Positions 9,701 through 17,939 of a stretch of 57,118 nt of DNA are shown here, piece by piece. The notes under the pieces were generated by a model. It was not told the origin of the DNA and did not search any database. It saw only the letters and a list, made by a program, of their open reading frames with translations. Source of the DNA: a virus. The stretch lies in the IMG/VR virus record IMGVR_UViG_3300042934_001339, positions 1-57,118 of that record. One strand, written 5' to 3'. Made by a program: the position numbers and the translations under genes. Each line of letters opens with the position of its first letter. The first letter of the stretch is position 1.

Positions 9701-12700
9701 GGGGCGTCGGCTGCTCAAGAGTCAGCTCTTGCGCGCTGCCTTGCGGATCACTTCCTGAGCCATCTCCAGAGTTTCCGGCGACTGCGCTCTGTCCACTGCG
9801 TCTAGGATCGACGTCACGCCGTCCACCATACGCTGCTGCTGCGGACTTAAGTGCGTCGGCAAAGGCGGCGGGGGACTCTTCGGTTTGAATTGCCGCGCGT
9901 TCGATGAGGGCTTCTCGGGCTTTTGCATTCGTGATTCCTTGTTCGTGGAGATAGGCCGCGGCATCAAACTGCGCAGCCAAATCGTCCATCGTCGTGTCTG
10001 CAGGCATCTTACCAATGACCCCGAAGAGATCATTGGCCAGCTTTTCCTTGTCGACCTTGTCAAACCGCTCGGCTTCGCGCTCAGCATAGGCGCGGCGAGC
10101 CGCTTCGTCCATTTGCTCCAGCGTGTAGACCGCCTCACCTTCCAGGGCTTCGCGTACGCGGTCCATAGCGGTGCCCGACAGATCGACGGTGTCGCCGTCC
10201 ATCGGCAGATATCCCGCCTGCTGCATGGCCTCCACCAGCATGTCGGCATCCATGCCGCCCCTGCGGAACAACCCGGGCGCACGGCGATTGGCCAGGTGCG
10301 CGCGATCGCCGTAGATATCGGCTGCCAGCTCCGGCCGGATACCGCCTGCTTGCCGCACCATCTGGAGAAAGCCGCGCCGGGCATCACGCCCGAAATCCGC
10401 GGCGGTGGACCCGGGCTCTGCGGCGGGCGCTTGCCCGGTGCGCGGCCGGGCGACGAATCCCCCCTCGACTGGCACCGGCTCCGCGTTTCCATGCGCGGTG
10501 GCGGCGCGCTGTGCAGCGCCTCGCGTGAGAAACGGCCGGCCATTTTTGGCGGTGATATCGGGCTCATACACCAGCGTGCCAAGCCCGGATTCTGCCGCGG
10601 GCCGCGTGGTGTCGCTATCGGCCAGCCAGCGCTTGAACGTGGGCATGTCCATCTGCGTGACCCTGCCCATACCCCGCCAGTCCGGCGTATAGCTGTCGCG
10701 ATATGCGCGTTCAGCGTCCTCCCGGCTGTCGTAGCCCAACATCACCTTGGATTCATCGAACCCGCGGTGCCCAGGGTCCACCTGGTCGATCACGAACACC
10801 GGGCCGCTGAAGTTGGGCGACGTGCCCGGCCGCACGAATACGTCGACCTGGTCACCGTCTGCGCCTTCCGTGCGGCGGATGTAGCCGTAGTGGCCCGCCA
10901 TCCGGTTCACCCATGCGGTACCGTCCGGCGCGGTGCCGCGACGCTCTGACCCCTCCGGATTCTCGATCGACAACTCCAGGCCAGCCACGCGCGTGCGCCC
11001 GACCTTGTAGTTGCCGGCCTCCTTCTGAGCTTCCGACGGCTCTGGCCGGCCATTCGTGGGAGAGGTCGCTGCCTCGTTCGCAGCTGTGTCGATCGCCGCG
11101 CCTGGATGCCGCTCGCCGGCGGCGGCCACATCGGGCGTCAGGCCCATGGCCGCCTGGCGTTCCAGCTCGGCGCCACGCTGGCCGGCGGTCGCGGCAACGC
11201 CGGCCGCATCCACCTGGTACACGGGCGCCGGCAACGCGCCCCGCGCAGGAGCACCGGCGAGGGCCGCGCCGACACCCTCGGCGAGCTGCTCGGCCGTGTA
11301 AGGCTGCATGCCGTTTTCGTGACGGATTATGGCCGTCGTCAGGCGTTCCAGCGTGCTGGGGTCGCTCAGGTCCAGCCGCTCGCCAGCGTCAACGCCCAGT
11401 GCTCGCGCGACCTCCTGGACATAGGCGTTCGTGTCATTCTCCGACGGAGGCGCCCAGCGATTCACGATGTCCTGCACGGTGTCCAGGCCATGCTGGCGTT
11501 GATAAGTCAGCAGGTTGCGTGCGGTCGCCCGAATACCCGCCTCCGGCGACTCGAAGGTGGCAAACCGAGAATCGTTGCCCTCGACTTCTCCGGCAAAGCC
11601 GACACCCTTCTGGATATTGCCCGGGTTGTTGTTGCGGATCCCGCGCGGCGCGTTGGTCGGCATGCGCCAAGACTCGCGGGCCGTGAAGCCATCGCCGGCG
11701 GCATAGCCATTCGGAGCTGGCAGCACATCACGTCGCGCCGGCCTATCCGTCGGCTGACGCGGCGCATCATTGGGCAGCGCAGGCGTTGGAGGCAGCGGGT
11801 CTGAGGCCAACTCCGATAGGCGAACGAAATACCCACGACCATCGCCCGTCCGGATCCGCGCCAAAGGCTCCCCGCCTGGCCGCGCAGTGGCAGCGTTCCG
11901 CTCCAAGCCCAGAAACTCGACCGGCAGTTCCTGACCATTCTGACGCAGATAAATCTGCTGTCCCCGCGTGAATGAGTCGCCCGCCTTGGTCTGGCCAGGC
12001 GTTGCCGCCTGCGCCTGTGCGGCCGACCGTTGCGCCTTGGCCAGCTCGACCGCAGGCACGTACGACTCCCGCAGGTTCACGCGCACCCTGGCATATTGTT
12101 GCCCGTCGGCCCCTGCCTCCGGCTCCATGCGTATGAACTCCACCGGAACGCCGTTCCAAAAGACCTGCTCGCCTCGTTCATACATCGGCGTGGTCTGTGT
12201 CTGCTCGGCAGCCCCATCCGCGTGGACAGGCGCTTCCCTTCCTCGGCCCGGACGCACGATGAAGCCATTATCGTGGCGCATGACCTGGGCATCGCCACCC
12301 AGCTCCGCCGCACGCTGGCGCGCCGCGCTGGCCGTGACAAATGGCATGCCGCTGGCGTGCATCACGTCGCCCGCCTCCAGGGAAGGCGCCACCTGCACCC
12401 CACGGCTGCGCACGCCATCGGCCGCGCCGTGCACGGCGCCTGGCCCCATGCCGGCGACAAACCCCAGAGCGGCGTTGCCGAACGATCCCTCCAGCGGGTC
12501 GAGGTTCATGCCCGCGCCCGCGTTGATGCCCGTCTGCGTCGCCACGCCTTCGCCGACTTCCTGGATGGCTTCCTCGGATCCGGCCAGGCCGGCGCGCCCC
12601 ACAGTCTGCGCGACCGCACCGCGGCCACCGAGCACGCGCCCAGCCGGCGACAGAATCCTGCCCGTCGCGGCGCCGCCCGCAGCGGATACCGGGACCGTAC

Positions 12701-13499
12701 GTGCAAACGCCGCGTCCTCGGCCTCGGTCCTCACGCGCGCCCGCGCCTGTGCGGCGGTGTAGCCCTGTGCCAACAGGTCCCGGAAGCTGGACGAAGCCGC
12801 GGCCAGTTGCTCGTCGTCCATCCCGTCGATAGTCTCGCGCGCTTGTTCGATGGCGTTACCGCCGCCCATCGCGCCGCCGGCGCCCGCTCCGGCCGCCATC
12901 CGCGCGCCGATCCCGGCAGGGCCAGCGATCGCTGAAGCCGCAATAGGGACCGCGCTGCTGCCCAGGGCGTTAAGGCCCTGCAGGGCCAGGCCCGACGCCG
13001 ATGGATTGCGCCCGAAGGTCCAGGTGTCGGGCTTGTCCAGATCGCCGCCGGGTTGCGAATCGGCCTCGCGCTGCTTGGCCTCGGGAGTGCGCGAATCGAG
13101 GATGCGCTGGCCCAGCCCATGGGTAGCGTCTGCCGCGTCTTCAAGGGGATTAGCGGGGACGTCCAGGCCAGCGTCAAAGGCTTGATTTAGCGCCGTCACG
13201 CCGACCCGGCCGAGACCTTCGGCTACCTTGCCGACCCCACGGACGGCGCTGCCCGCGCCCTTGATTGCGCCGCCGGCGAAGGTCTTGGGATAGTCGACGA
13301 ACTCGATGCCGCTGGCGTCCTGCTGCGGCTTCTGGAAGTCGGCAACACGGAACGTAAACGGGACGGTCATCGGAGCGGCGCCGGCGGGCGCCTTGGCGTC
13401 CGAGAATCGGACCTTCAGGTCCTCGCGGATGCCCTGATGGCGCGCGTCCACGTTGTCTTTGAACTCGATCCCCTCGTCGGGGCTTTCAAAGTTGTCCAT
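3711..13499 (-). CDS. giant polyvalent ejection protein (3262 residues)
   Basis: This is the largest gene, at the end of the structural operon where podoviruses encode DNA-ejection proteins. Visible regions in order: a hydrophobic glycine/alanine stretch (about 175-215); a P5/transglycosylase-like domain near 618-725 opening RGIRNNNPGNIQ; a pyrophosphatase-like domain near 825-960 (VAGLELSIENPEG, MAGHYGYIRR, DQVDVFV); a metallopeptidase-like HEWWHGLD near 1727; a second, LTHEVVGHFG, near 1956; a phosphoribosyltransferase-like loop YFLVDDTLTQGGT near 2228; and a C-terminal region (about 2750-2990) like the large polyvalent-protein domain LPD38. The combination fits the polyvalent proteins described by Iyer and colleagues: enzymes delivered with the DNA to breach the wall and act on host targets. 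The N-terminus overlaps the next gene by 14 bases. The class is firm; individual activities are inferred. Confidence 0.85.
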   Translation of the reverse strand: MDNFESPDEGIEFKDNVDARHQGIREDLKVRFSDAKAPAGAAPMTVPFTFRVADFQKPQQDASGIEFVDYPKTFAGGAIKGAGSAVRGVGKVAEGLGRVGVTALNQAFDAGLDVPANPLEDAADATHGLGQRILDSRTPEAKQREADSQPGGDLDKPDTWTFGRNPSASGLALQGLNALGSSAVPIAASAIAGPAGIGARMAAGAGAGGAMGGGNAIEQARETIDGMDDEQLAAASSSFRDLLAQGYTAAQARARVRTEAEDAAFARTVPVSAAGGAATGRILSPAGRVLGGRGAVAQTVGRAGLAGSEEAIQEVGEGVATQTGINAGAGMNLDPLEGSFGNAALGFVAGMGPGAVHGAADGVRSRGVQVAPSLEAGDVMHASGMPFVTASAARQRAAELGGDAQVMRHDNGFIVRPGRGREAPVHADGAAEQTQTTPMYERGEQVFWNGVPVEFIRMEPEAGADGQQYARVRVNLRESYVPAVELAKAQRSAAQAQAATPGQTKAGDSFTRGQQIYLRQNGQELPVEFLGLERNAATARPGGEPLARIRTGDGRGYFVRLSELASDPLPPTPALPNDAPRQPTDRPARRDVLPAPNGYAAGDGFTARESWRMPTNAPRGIRNNNPGNIQKGVGFAGEVEGNDSRFATFESPEAGIRATARNLLTYQRQHGLDTVQDIVNRWAPPSENDTNAYVQEVARALGVDAGERLDLSDPSTLERLTTAIIRHENGMQPYTAEQLAEGVGAALAGAPARGALPAPVYQVDAAGVAATAGQRGAELERQAAMGLTPDVAAAGERHPGAAIDTAANEAATSPTNGRPEPSEAQKEAGNYKVGRTRVAGLELSIENPEGSERRGTAPDGTAWVNRMAGHYGYIRRTEGADGDQVDVFVRPGTSPNFSGPVFVIDQVDPGHRGFDESKVMLGYDSREDAERAYRDSYTPDWRGMGRVTQMDMPTFKRWLADSDTTRPAAESGLGTLVYEPDITAKNGRPFLTRGAAQRAATAHGNAEPVPVEGGFVARPRTGQAPAAEPGSTAADFGRDARRGFLQMVRQAGGIRPELAADIYGDRAHLANRRAPGLFRRGGMDADMLVEAMQQAGYLPMDGDTVDLSGTAMDRVREALEGEAVYTLEQMDEAARRAYAEREAERFDKVDKEKLANDLFGVIGKMPADTTMDDLAAQFDAAAYLHEQGITNAKAREALIERAAIQTEESPAAFADALKSAAAAYGGRRDVDPRRSGQSAVAGNSGDGSGSDPQGSAQELTLEQPTPQGLRNAAQEQAEVDRKTAAREREAEQRAVADSSRDDFVLTGSDRAPDQAAARGQQELASVNAPTQEAAPKTSAERPSSNADGKIEDFGETLRGARKHYAQQYAERMRLAETLPIANHTLAESWPEPNYAKLLEDGADPFLVALARAARDEVPAKPRSSWKLRGWTDQVQRLREFSGTLLSGKVSSGDIRAGLEKPPELRKVYGRARLYEALGHGQSLRGVTLESGQYSVFAGVRHDPPRTIWSVQRGASSSLGNWPRMLGHGDTAEAAIAEFQRFAAQQDERAAPEREVRFDIYSRPRMPGFYIGKKVGRVHVDLEHFTDIKAARAYLAENKDRLAEKLEKLKEVPAHRRGSNSPRVGVDHRDGADVSPERFTEAFGFRGVQFGNYVEGGRRQADLNEAYDALMDMAGVLGLPARALSLNGELGLAFGARGRGGVDAAVAHYEPGQVVINLTKGRGAGSLGHEWWHGLDNYFSRRGGALAGYASETGNRTDGIRPAMAEAFGNLKQTIGLIGMRERSSKLDERRAKDYWSTGRELSARAFESYLIAKLVDQGAANDYLANVVNEKAFGDEASYPYPTAAEIAPVRAAFDRFFQTVEQVPGEDGRIGLESRGEGGPGLEVAEARRQAAEFMGNLPGAANLRVSVVESVDQIPEGAKPSTLAEGAYYPANDGGRIYLVAENLPTAERLHQVLTHEVVGHFGVEALLGDRFGEVLADVRRLARAPDGAHIPRNAGPDHPHYATFEAVTLRYPDYSAENRAREVLARMAEQGSRPIFLERLYGKIRAALRRLGLNLKLTNIDIKQMVIDAGRFLKRAPAARASAGMQEAAASLAAESRRGADPVSLPSVVIGQRLGTAGKHPDHPAAKAGDTAAAVRLVQDVLSDDAVAQVREAIGGEQPSVVPVLAIEAAGHNKIPVVTATALAERLGLPLEVGIYQSVKAKRTALDGLGRIFQQPEFDGAVQPGKPYFLVDDTLTQGGTLAALASHIEQNGGRVVGSFALTGKLYSATLRLSPETLSELRARYGDVEQAFREATGRGFDALTESEGRYLAKHDAPDAVRGRIAAERHARIGGAGRRAAEEAANPLSRDPNEEAPPSAGLSTSGPMESRAASGTAAVPPMAPRAPREPKRGAKVARTGESLSDIERRQRNKFLGKIGAWAEQDPIKERLVKVSDRWQAKLVQGIFDQFAPLKGISATAYMQARLSKGADGAAEYLVRHGAVKLQDGALDTAGGKGLAEILAGLNGEHDHFMAWIAANRAERLAAEWQVRFDNGVTERFANEAAARAEAAKWPGAKAEAASRERLFTPEDIAAGKRLAAGKMADGRDRAAVYREALAEFNALQRSVLDVAQEAGLVDPSARQLWESEFYVPFYRVMEDDATGTMGPGQIGGLVGQHAYKRLKGGTDKLGDLVANTVSNWSHLLSASMKNLAAQGALQEAEKLGIATRARQAERGSVRAMFNGQERHYLVDDPLVMNALTALHYVGSNDPFTKAARKFKQALTVGVTISPTFRVRNLLRDTIQAMSIDSNLSVNPLRNLAEGWKATGSESDTWRRLMAGGGAVRFGSFNDGNARNVKRLVDELGAHPDDVITSPAGMGRALRKAFDWYQETGDRAETINRAAIYQQARKAGRSHLEASYAARDLMDFTAGGTFSAIRLLSQVVPFFNARLQGMYKLGRGAAADPARFAAVTGAVAMASALLYLGMKDDDDYKQLPDWARNSFWITKLPGTNQFVYIPKPFEIGALGSVVERGTELAFGGDDFRLRDFGRTVGAILTEQLSMNPVPQLVKPAMEAAFNYDSFRERDIDSVGQQRLPAGDRFTASTSAGAVALGRALGVSPQRVEHLARGYFGWLGTQALNVSDYLARPLSGLPENPRRDLGRVDNWFVVGDFVKEADPRSSKYIQRFYDEQREVNQVYAAYSQARELGDLERARELAGDDQLRVRALFKAADSQLRDVNTRIKALERADLQPEEKRAQLDLLYRARNRLAMLADERARAARP

Positions 13500-15312
13500 C
13501 TACACCTTCTCCGTTGGTGCGCCCCATGGCGGCGCGCGTGATTTCGGACCCTTCCGTGGCCCGTGCCCAACTGTCTGCGGCTGCCCGCTCCGCGGCCCGC
13601 GCCAGTTCGACGTCGTTCTCTGCCTGTTGCAGGAGGGCAGCGTGCCTGGCCCGTGCCTCGGGGCCGGCCTTCAGGCCCGGCGGCTTTGTCCGCAGCTGCC
13701 GCACAACCGCTTCCGCCTGACGCAACTGCGCCCGGGCGGAATCCAGTTGCACGCCTTCGGGCCGGTCAGCGTCCTGGCCAGAGGTCGAACCGCCTGATGC
13801 TGGCGCGCTGGCCAGGCCTGCGCCGACCGTCGTGCCTGCCGCGAGAGCGGCCCCTGCAGGACCTGCGGCCGCAGTCGCCGCCGACGGCGCGGCCTGTGAG
13901 GTGCCTGCGCTCGGCTGCTCCCCTGGTGCGGACGCCGGTGTGGCTGAAAGCCGCGCGCGAATCTTTTCCTGCACCTCTTTGGGCACGACAGAAACAGGCA
14001 GGCGGATAACCTGGCCCTCGTGCTCAACACCGAACCCAAACTGACGGTCGCCCAGGCGGATCGGCACGATGTCCGCCGTCCCAGCCTGGACCTGCTGGGC
14101 AAGGGAAGCCAGGTTTCCGGCGGTGAGTACTTCCCCTTCCGGTGTGCCGGCGTTCAAGCGGTTGATGTTCTCGCCGGTGGCGATGATTCCGCTGACCTGC
14201 TTGCGCTGGTCGTCGCCCAGGCCTTCCAGGCTGTCGACCTTAAAGATCCGCATGACGTGGTTCGCGAAGTCCTTGTTGGACGTGACCATCTTGGGCTTGC
14301 CGGCTTCGCTTCCCTCTGCCCCTACGCGCATGCCCCCTTTGCCATCGGGCACATACAGCGTCTGATCCTTGCCTAGGACACGCGGCTTTCGCAGCTCCTC
14401 ATCGCTGCGCAGTTGGCTATCCAGCAACTTGTCGCGGCGCTTTTGCTCCGCTTCCCACAGCAATTTCGCTTGTTGCGCGACCATCGCCTGCTGCGCCTTG
14501 GGGTCGCTCACGCTGCGCACGAAGTTCTGCAGCATGAACTCGCTGATGGGCTGCTGGACCGGCTTGCCAGTAGCGGTGTCCACGCCGACGAAGTCGTAAA
14601 CAGGCGCGCCGCCGGCCTGCTCGGCACGCTTGTTGATGGCGGTCACCTCGATGCCGCCGGGCATGAATCGGTTCACGAACGGCACATAGGAATTGGGGTC
14701 GCCCGTCAACTGATAGCGGCTCTGCGCGGCGTTGAAAGCCTGTTCCCGATGCTGGCCGACAAACTTTTCGCGGTCGGCCAGCAGTTGCATGGCGCGCCCG
14801 GGCTCGCCCAGCTCAAGTGCCTTCCGGTAGCCCCGCGTCAATCCGTCCGCGATCTGGCCGAATTCGCCGCCGCCGAGATAGTCAGCGGGTTGCGGACTTT
14901 TTTTTTCAGCCGATCCCGCCATTGCTGGGGCGACCGGCTGGCGCAGCCCGGTCCCCCCGAATGCACCTGGCGCCGAATCCGCCAAGCCCACGGCGCTGGC
15001 ATCCGGCGCCCGCGCCGTATCCATCGCCGCAGGCGCACCGACCGCCACGGGTTGCAACCCCCACGTGTCGCCCACGGCCGAACCATTCGGGACAGACTGC
15101 GAGGCCTGCACGGGTTCCAGGCCGGCCGGGGCATTTTTCTGGGCCGCACCGCCAAGCAGTTGGGCTGCGATCTCTTGGTCGACCTTCTTGCGTTTCTCGG
15201 CATCCGCTCTGGCGATCTTCCTGTCCTCGGCCACATCGAACGCCCGCGCGATGTCCATTCCATTGCGCAGCCCGTCGGCTAGGCCGCCGGCAAAACTTCC
15301 GTAATTCGCCAT
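13486..15312 (-). CDS. putative internal virion / ejection protein (608 residues)
   Basis: I do not recognise a named family. The N-terminus (GSFAGGLADGLRNGMDIARAFDVAEDRKIARADAEKRK) is a glycine-rich turn followed by a long charged helix, typical of internal core proteins. The middle is mixed alpha/beta. The C-terminal 170 residues are a low-complexity Ala/Gly/Pro/Ser stretch followed by an arginine-rich helix. It lies directly upstream of the giant polyvalent gene (14-base overlap) and downstream of another virion gene (1-base gap), where podoviruses encode ejection proteins comparable to T7 gp15 or P22 gp16. The role is inferred from position. Confidence 0.6.
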   Translation of the reverse strand: MANYGSFAGGLADGLRNGMDIARAFDVAEDRKIARADAEKRKKVDQEIAAQLLGGAAQKNAPAGLEPVQASQSVPNGSAVGDTWGLQPVAVGAPAAMDTARAPDASAVGLADSAPGAFGGTGLRQPVAPAMAGSAEKKSPQPADYLGGGEFGQIADGLTRGYRKALELGEPGRAMQLLADREKFVGQHREQAFNAAQSRYQLTGDPNSYVPFVNRFMPGGIEVTAINKRAEQAGGAPVYDFVGVDTATGKPVQQPISEFMLQNFVRSVSDPKAQQAMVAQQAKLLWEAEQKRRDKLLDSQLRSDEELRKPRVLGKDQTLYVPDGKGGMRVGAEGSEAGKPKMVTSNKDFANHVMRIFKVDSLEGLGDDQRKQVSGIIATGENINRLNAGTPEGEVLTAGNLASLAQQVQAGTADIVPIRLGDRQFGFGVEHEGQVIRLPVSVVPKEVQEKIRARLSATPASAPGEQPSAGTSQAAPSAATAAAGPAGAALAAGTTVGAGLASAPASGGSTSGQDADRPEGVQLDSARAQLRQAEAVVRQLRTKPPGLKAGPEARARHAALLQQAENDVELARAAERAAADSWARATEGSEITRAAMGRTNGEGVDGQL

Positions 15313-15313
15313 G

Positions 15314-16495
15314 TCAGATGCTCTCCAATCCGATCAAACCGCCGGAGAGATCCCCGGCGAGCGAGGGCACGAGATCAGCCAGGCCGACCCCGTCCTCCTT
15401 GTTCACGCGCTTGTTCTCGCGCTGCTGCTCCAGCCGCTCCACCTTCTTAGCCAGCGCCCGGATCGCGGCGTGGTGCTTGCCGCTGACGCTGATCATGTCC
15501 AGACCGACACCGCCAGGGGCCACTTCGTCGCCGAACGCAGCTTGCATGTCTTCGGCGTAGGGACCGACATGACGACCGCCGTCGGCCACGCCTTCCTGGT
15601 ACTTCCAGCTTTCGACGGGCACGCTGGTCAAGCCCGCCAGGGCTTCTTCGTCGTCGACAGGCGCGCCTTCCTCTTTAAGCTCCTTCGACGACGAATACAT
15701 CATGGCTCCCGCCATGATTCCGGTGCCGATCAACGACCCTAGGCCGGCCTGGCTGGCGGAGTTGGCTTGCTGCTGCATCTGCATCTGGCTCAGCCCCAGG
15801 TTGCCCATGGCGCCGTATGCTCCGCTGGCGGTTCCCAGCAGCCCCTGCGCAGTGCCCGCCGCGTTGCCTTGGGCGGACTGCGCGCCCATGACGCCCGTGG
15901 CAGAGTTCCCCGCTTGCAGCGCCGCCTGCGAGGCGGCGATCCCAGTCCCCGTCTGGTTTCGGCCAAAGCGCGCGGCGTTCTCACGCAGGCTCATGCCCAG
16001 CAGCTTGGTGTCGTTGCGTTCCTTCGTCACCGCCCCTGCCGTCGCTAAGGCCCGGGCGTTTGCCTGGTCGGTCATCGCCGTGTTACCCAAGCTGCTGGTG
16101 GGCGACACGCCCATGCGCGCCATCTCGCGCGACGTCTGCTCCTGAGCGTTGTCGAACTGCCGCCCGACGGTGGCCGCGGCCAAACCTTCTCGGCGCGCCA
16201 CCTCCTCCGGGCTGTCATAGTTCATGGCCTCTTCGGCCATCTTGTTCTCGATGGGCTGGAAGATGTCCTTGTATTGCTGCCACTGATCGTCGCCGCGCTG
16301 AGCATTCTTCGTGGCCTCGCCCAGCGCGTTGTTCATCAGGCCCTGGTAGATGGGCGCAAACTGGTCCGTCAGGTCCTTGTTCCATTCGAAGTTGCGCTCC
16401 GCCAGGTCCTGCGCGCGCATGCCAATCTGCGCGCTCGCCTCCTGCGCCCGACCCACGGCCGGGTCCTGCTTCACTTCCGTCGACATGCAACCCAT
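15314..16495 (-). CDS. virion protein with C-terminal S74 intramolecular chaperone domain
   Basis: The 393-residue protein starts at the ATG at 16495, one base after the upstream stop. The N-terminal two thirds are helical and rich in Gln, Ala, Gly and Met (NLGLSQMQMQQQANSASQAG), like an internal or ejection protein. A hydrophobic segment (LGSLIGTGIMAGAMMYSSSK) leads into an S74-like domain: the Ser/Lys entry, VESWKYQEG, a HVGPYAEDMQAAFG block, then a helix ending in a KKVERLEQQRENKR coiled coil. S74 domains normally assist trimerisation of tail spikes and then cleave themselves off. Finding one in the ejection cluster is unusual but occurs in related podoviruses. About 35 residues follow the coiled coil. 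Confidence 0.7.
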   Translation of the reverse strand: MGCMSTEVKQDPAVGRAQEASAQIGMRAQDLAERNFEWNKDLTDQFAPIYQGLMNNALGEATKNAQRGDDQWQQYKDIFQPIENKMAEEAMNYDSPEEVARREGLAAATVGRQFDNAQEQTSREMARMGVSPTSSLGNTAMTDQANARALATAGAVTKERNDTKLLGMSLRENAARFGRNQTGTGIAASQAALQAGNSATGVMGAQSAQGNAAGTAQGLLGTASGAYGAMGNLGLSQMQMQQQANSASQAGLGSLIGTGIMAGAMMYSSSKELKEEGAPVDDEEALAGLTSVPVESWKYQEGVADGGRHVGPYAEDMQAAFGDEVAPGGVGLDMISVSGKHHAAIRALAKKVERLEQQRENKRVNKEDGVGLADLVPSLAGDLSGGLIGLESI

Positions 16496-16496
16496 G

Positions 16497-16970
16497 TCAG
16501 TCTCCCCGCGCGGCCCGCTCGGCCTCAAGGTTGGTCAAGTACTCGCCCCAGGGCTCGGTCAATTGCCGCAGCTCCACACCCACGTCCCGCGCCCACGTGG
16601 GCCCGCCCAGCAGCAGCGCGCTGTGCGTGACCAAATCCACGTACGCGCCGCGCATTACGTAGGCGATCCTCTTGGGTGCAGTGCCCTCGGCACGCTCCAG
16701 CTCGGTCGCAATGCGCCAGTTGGTGCTGGCGTTCGCCAGAATCGAATTGAGCGTGTCGAAGTTGGCCCGGTAGAAGGGGTTGCGCGGCAACAGCACCAGC
16801 GCGATGAACATGCCTTCGTGGATCGCGTCGTCAGCCAGCACCCGGTCGCGGTCTATCAGGTCGTCCCACAGGTGCGCCACCTGGAAAGCCAGCCGCAGGA
16901 AGTCGACGGCGGCTTGGTTGCCGCGCATCCAGCGCAGGGCCAGCGCCGGGTCAAAAAAAGGCGCGCTCAT
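16497..16970 (-). CDS. conserved-looking podovirus structural-region protein
   Basis: A helical 157-residue protein of unknown function. It has a DDLIDRDR stretch (about 36-43) that superficially recalls an isoprenoid-synthase Asp-rich motif, but no second motif is present. It overlaps the preceding gene by four bases and precedes the S74 gene by one base, so it belongs to the virion operon. It may be a small head or ejection accessory. Confidence 0.6.
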   Translation of the reverse strand: MSAPFFDPALALRWMRGNQAAVDFLRLAFQVAHLWDDLIDRDRVLADDAIHEGMFIALVLLPRNPFYRANFDTLNSILANASTNWRIATELERAEGTAPKRIAYVMRGAYVDLVTHSALLLGGPTWARDVGVELRQLTEPWGEYLTNLEAERAARGD

Positions 16971-17263
16971 TGGCGCGCCTTCCTGGTCTTGGTGCTTGCC
17001 CCGAACCTGGGCCGGGCGGCCGTCTTTCGCACGGGCCGAGCCGGCGCGGGATCGCGCTGGTAGGCAGGGTCGACGTTAGCGGCCGGTGTGATCTGGCCAA
17101 CTCCCGGCGCCGGTTCTCCGGGTGGCGGTGAGGCAGCGACGACGGCGTCGTTAATCGCCTTCTGCGTCACCTGCACCAACGACATGACCAGGCCGATAGC
17201 CAGTTCCTGCGTGAGGCGATTGCCCACATTCGAGAAAATGAGGCTCTCAATCTGCTGTTGCAT
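16967..17263 (-). CDS. small virion-region protein, basic C-terminus
   Basis: 98 residues: an N-terminal amphipathic helix (MQQQIESLIFSNVGNRLTQEL and a hydrophobic continuation to about residue 42), then a Pro/Gly/Ala linker and a strongly basic tail (KTAARPRFGASTKTRKARQ). It is coupled to the next gene by an ATGA overlap. A DNA- or membrane-contacting tail is possible. The family is unknown. Confidence 0.55.
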   Translation of the reverse strand: MQQQIESLIFSNVGNRLTQELAIGLVMSLVQVTQKAINDAVVAASPPPGEPAPGVGQITPAANVDPAYQRDPAPARPVRKTAARPRFGASTKTRKARQ

Positions 17264-17285
17264 TCTTTTCCTTGGGAAGGGTCGG

Positions 17286-17939
17286 TCAGAGGATGCCCGC
17301 GACGTCGATGATCGACACCGGGCACGGAGGACAATTGCTCAGAAAGCCATAGGAGGTGGCAAGCGGCCGCCAGCCAAAAAGCGTGAGGCAAAAGCGAGAG
17401 AAGCTGATAAAGAAGCCGTTGGGCCTTGATCGAAACGATTCCTGCCAGATGTTCGTCGTATAGCCACCGCCCGGCGCGCCCTGCCACTGCATGCCGTCAC
17501 GGATGTAGGATTGGTTGTAGGCGTACTTCCCAGATTGCAGGCCTGCGTATTCCCAGCCGGCACTCCACCCGCCGGTGCTTCCCTCGAAGTAGTTCGGCAC
17601 AGTCACGCTGCCAATGATGTTCAGGGGCCTTTGGGCCGCCGTGAATATCTGGACGCCTTGCTCATTCCAAGCGTCGAGCGCGCTGGCGGAAACCGGGCGG
17701 TCAAAAACGTAGTACTCGCAAGCACCGCCCCAGATGCCGACCGTTGCACTGCCGTTCGCAGCGGCGAGAAGCCCGCCGCCAGCACCATCGATGAGCGGCC
17801 TCACGAATACCACGGGGTCTTGCGCTGGAACCACGATGTTGCTGCTCGCGACACCGAAATGCCTCAGGAACATTTTGATGTTGGTGGAGTCGATCAGAAT
17901 CTCTCCAATCCCACTACCCACCTGGAAACCCGCACTCAT
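17286..17939 (-). CDS. tail-associated protein, possible receptor-contact domain
   Basis: The 217-residue protein starts at ATG 17939 (MSAGFQVGSGIG), overlapping the upstream gene by four bases. It is beta-rich with many Gly, Tyr and Trp residues (GSTGGWSAGWEYAGLQSGKY, GAPGGGYTTNIW), as in distal tail proteins that contact a receptor. The last 50 residues contain a hydrophobic aromatic run and CPPC near the C-terminus. It follows the fibronectin-containing tail gene. No family is recognised, and an upstream in-frame extension lacks a ribosome-binding site. Confidence 0.6.
   Translation of the reverse strand: MSAGFQVGSGIGEILIDSTNIKMFLRHFGVASSNIVVPAQDPVVFVRPLIDGAGGGLLAAANGSATVGIWGGACEYYVFDRPVSASALDAWNEQGVQIFTAAQRPLNIIGSVTVPNYFEGSTGGWSAGWEYAGLQSGKYAYNQSYIRDGMQWQGAPGGGYTTNIWQESFRSRPNGFFISFSRFCLTLFGWRPLATSYGFLSNCPPCPVSIIDVAGIL

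Noticed and set aside
16497-16970. DDLID motif suggesting an isoprenoid synthase.
   Set aside because: The second Asp-rich motif and the family length are absent; the gene is embedded in the virion operon.
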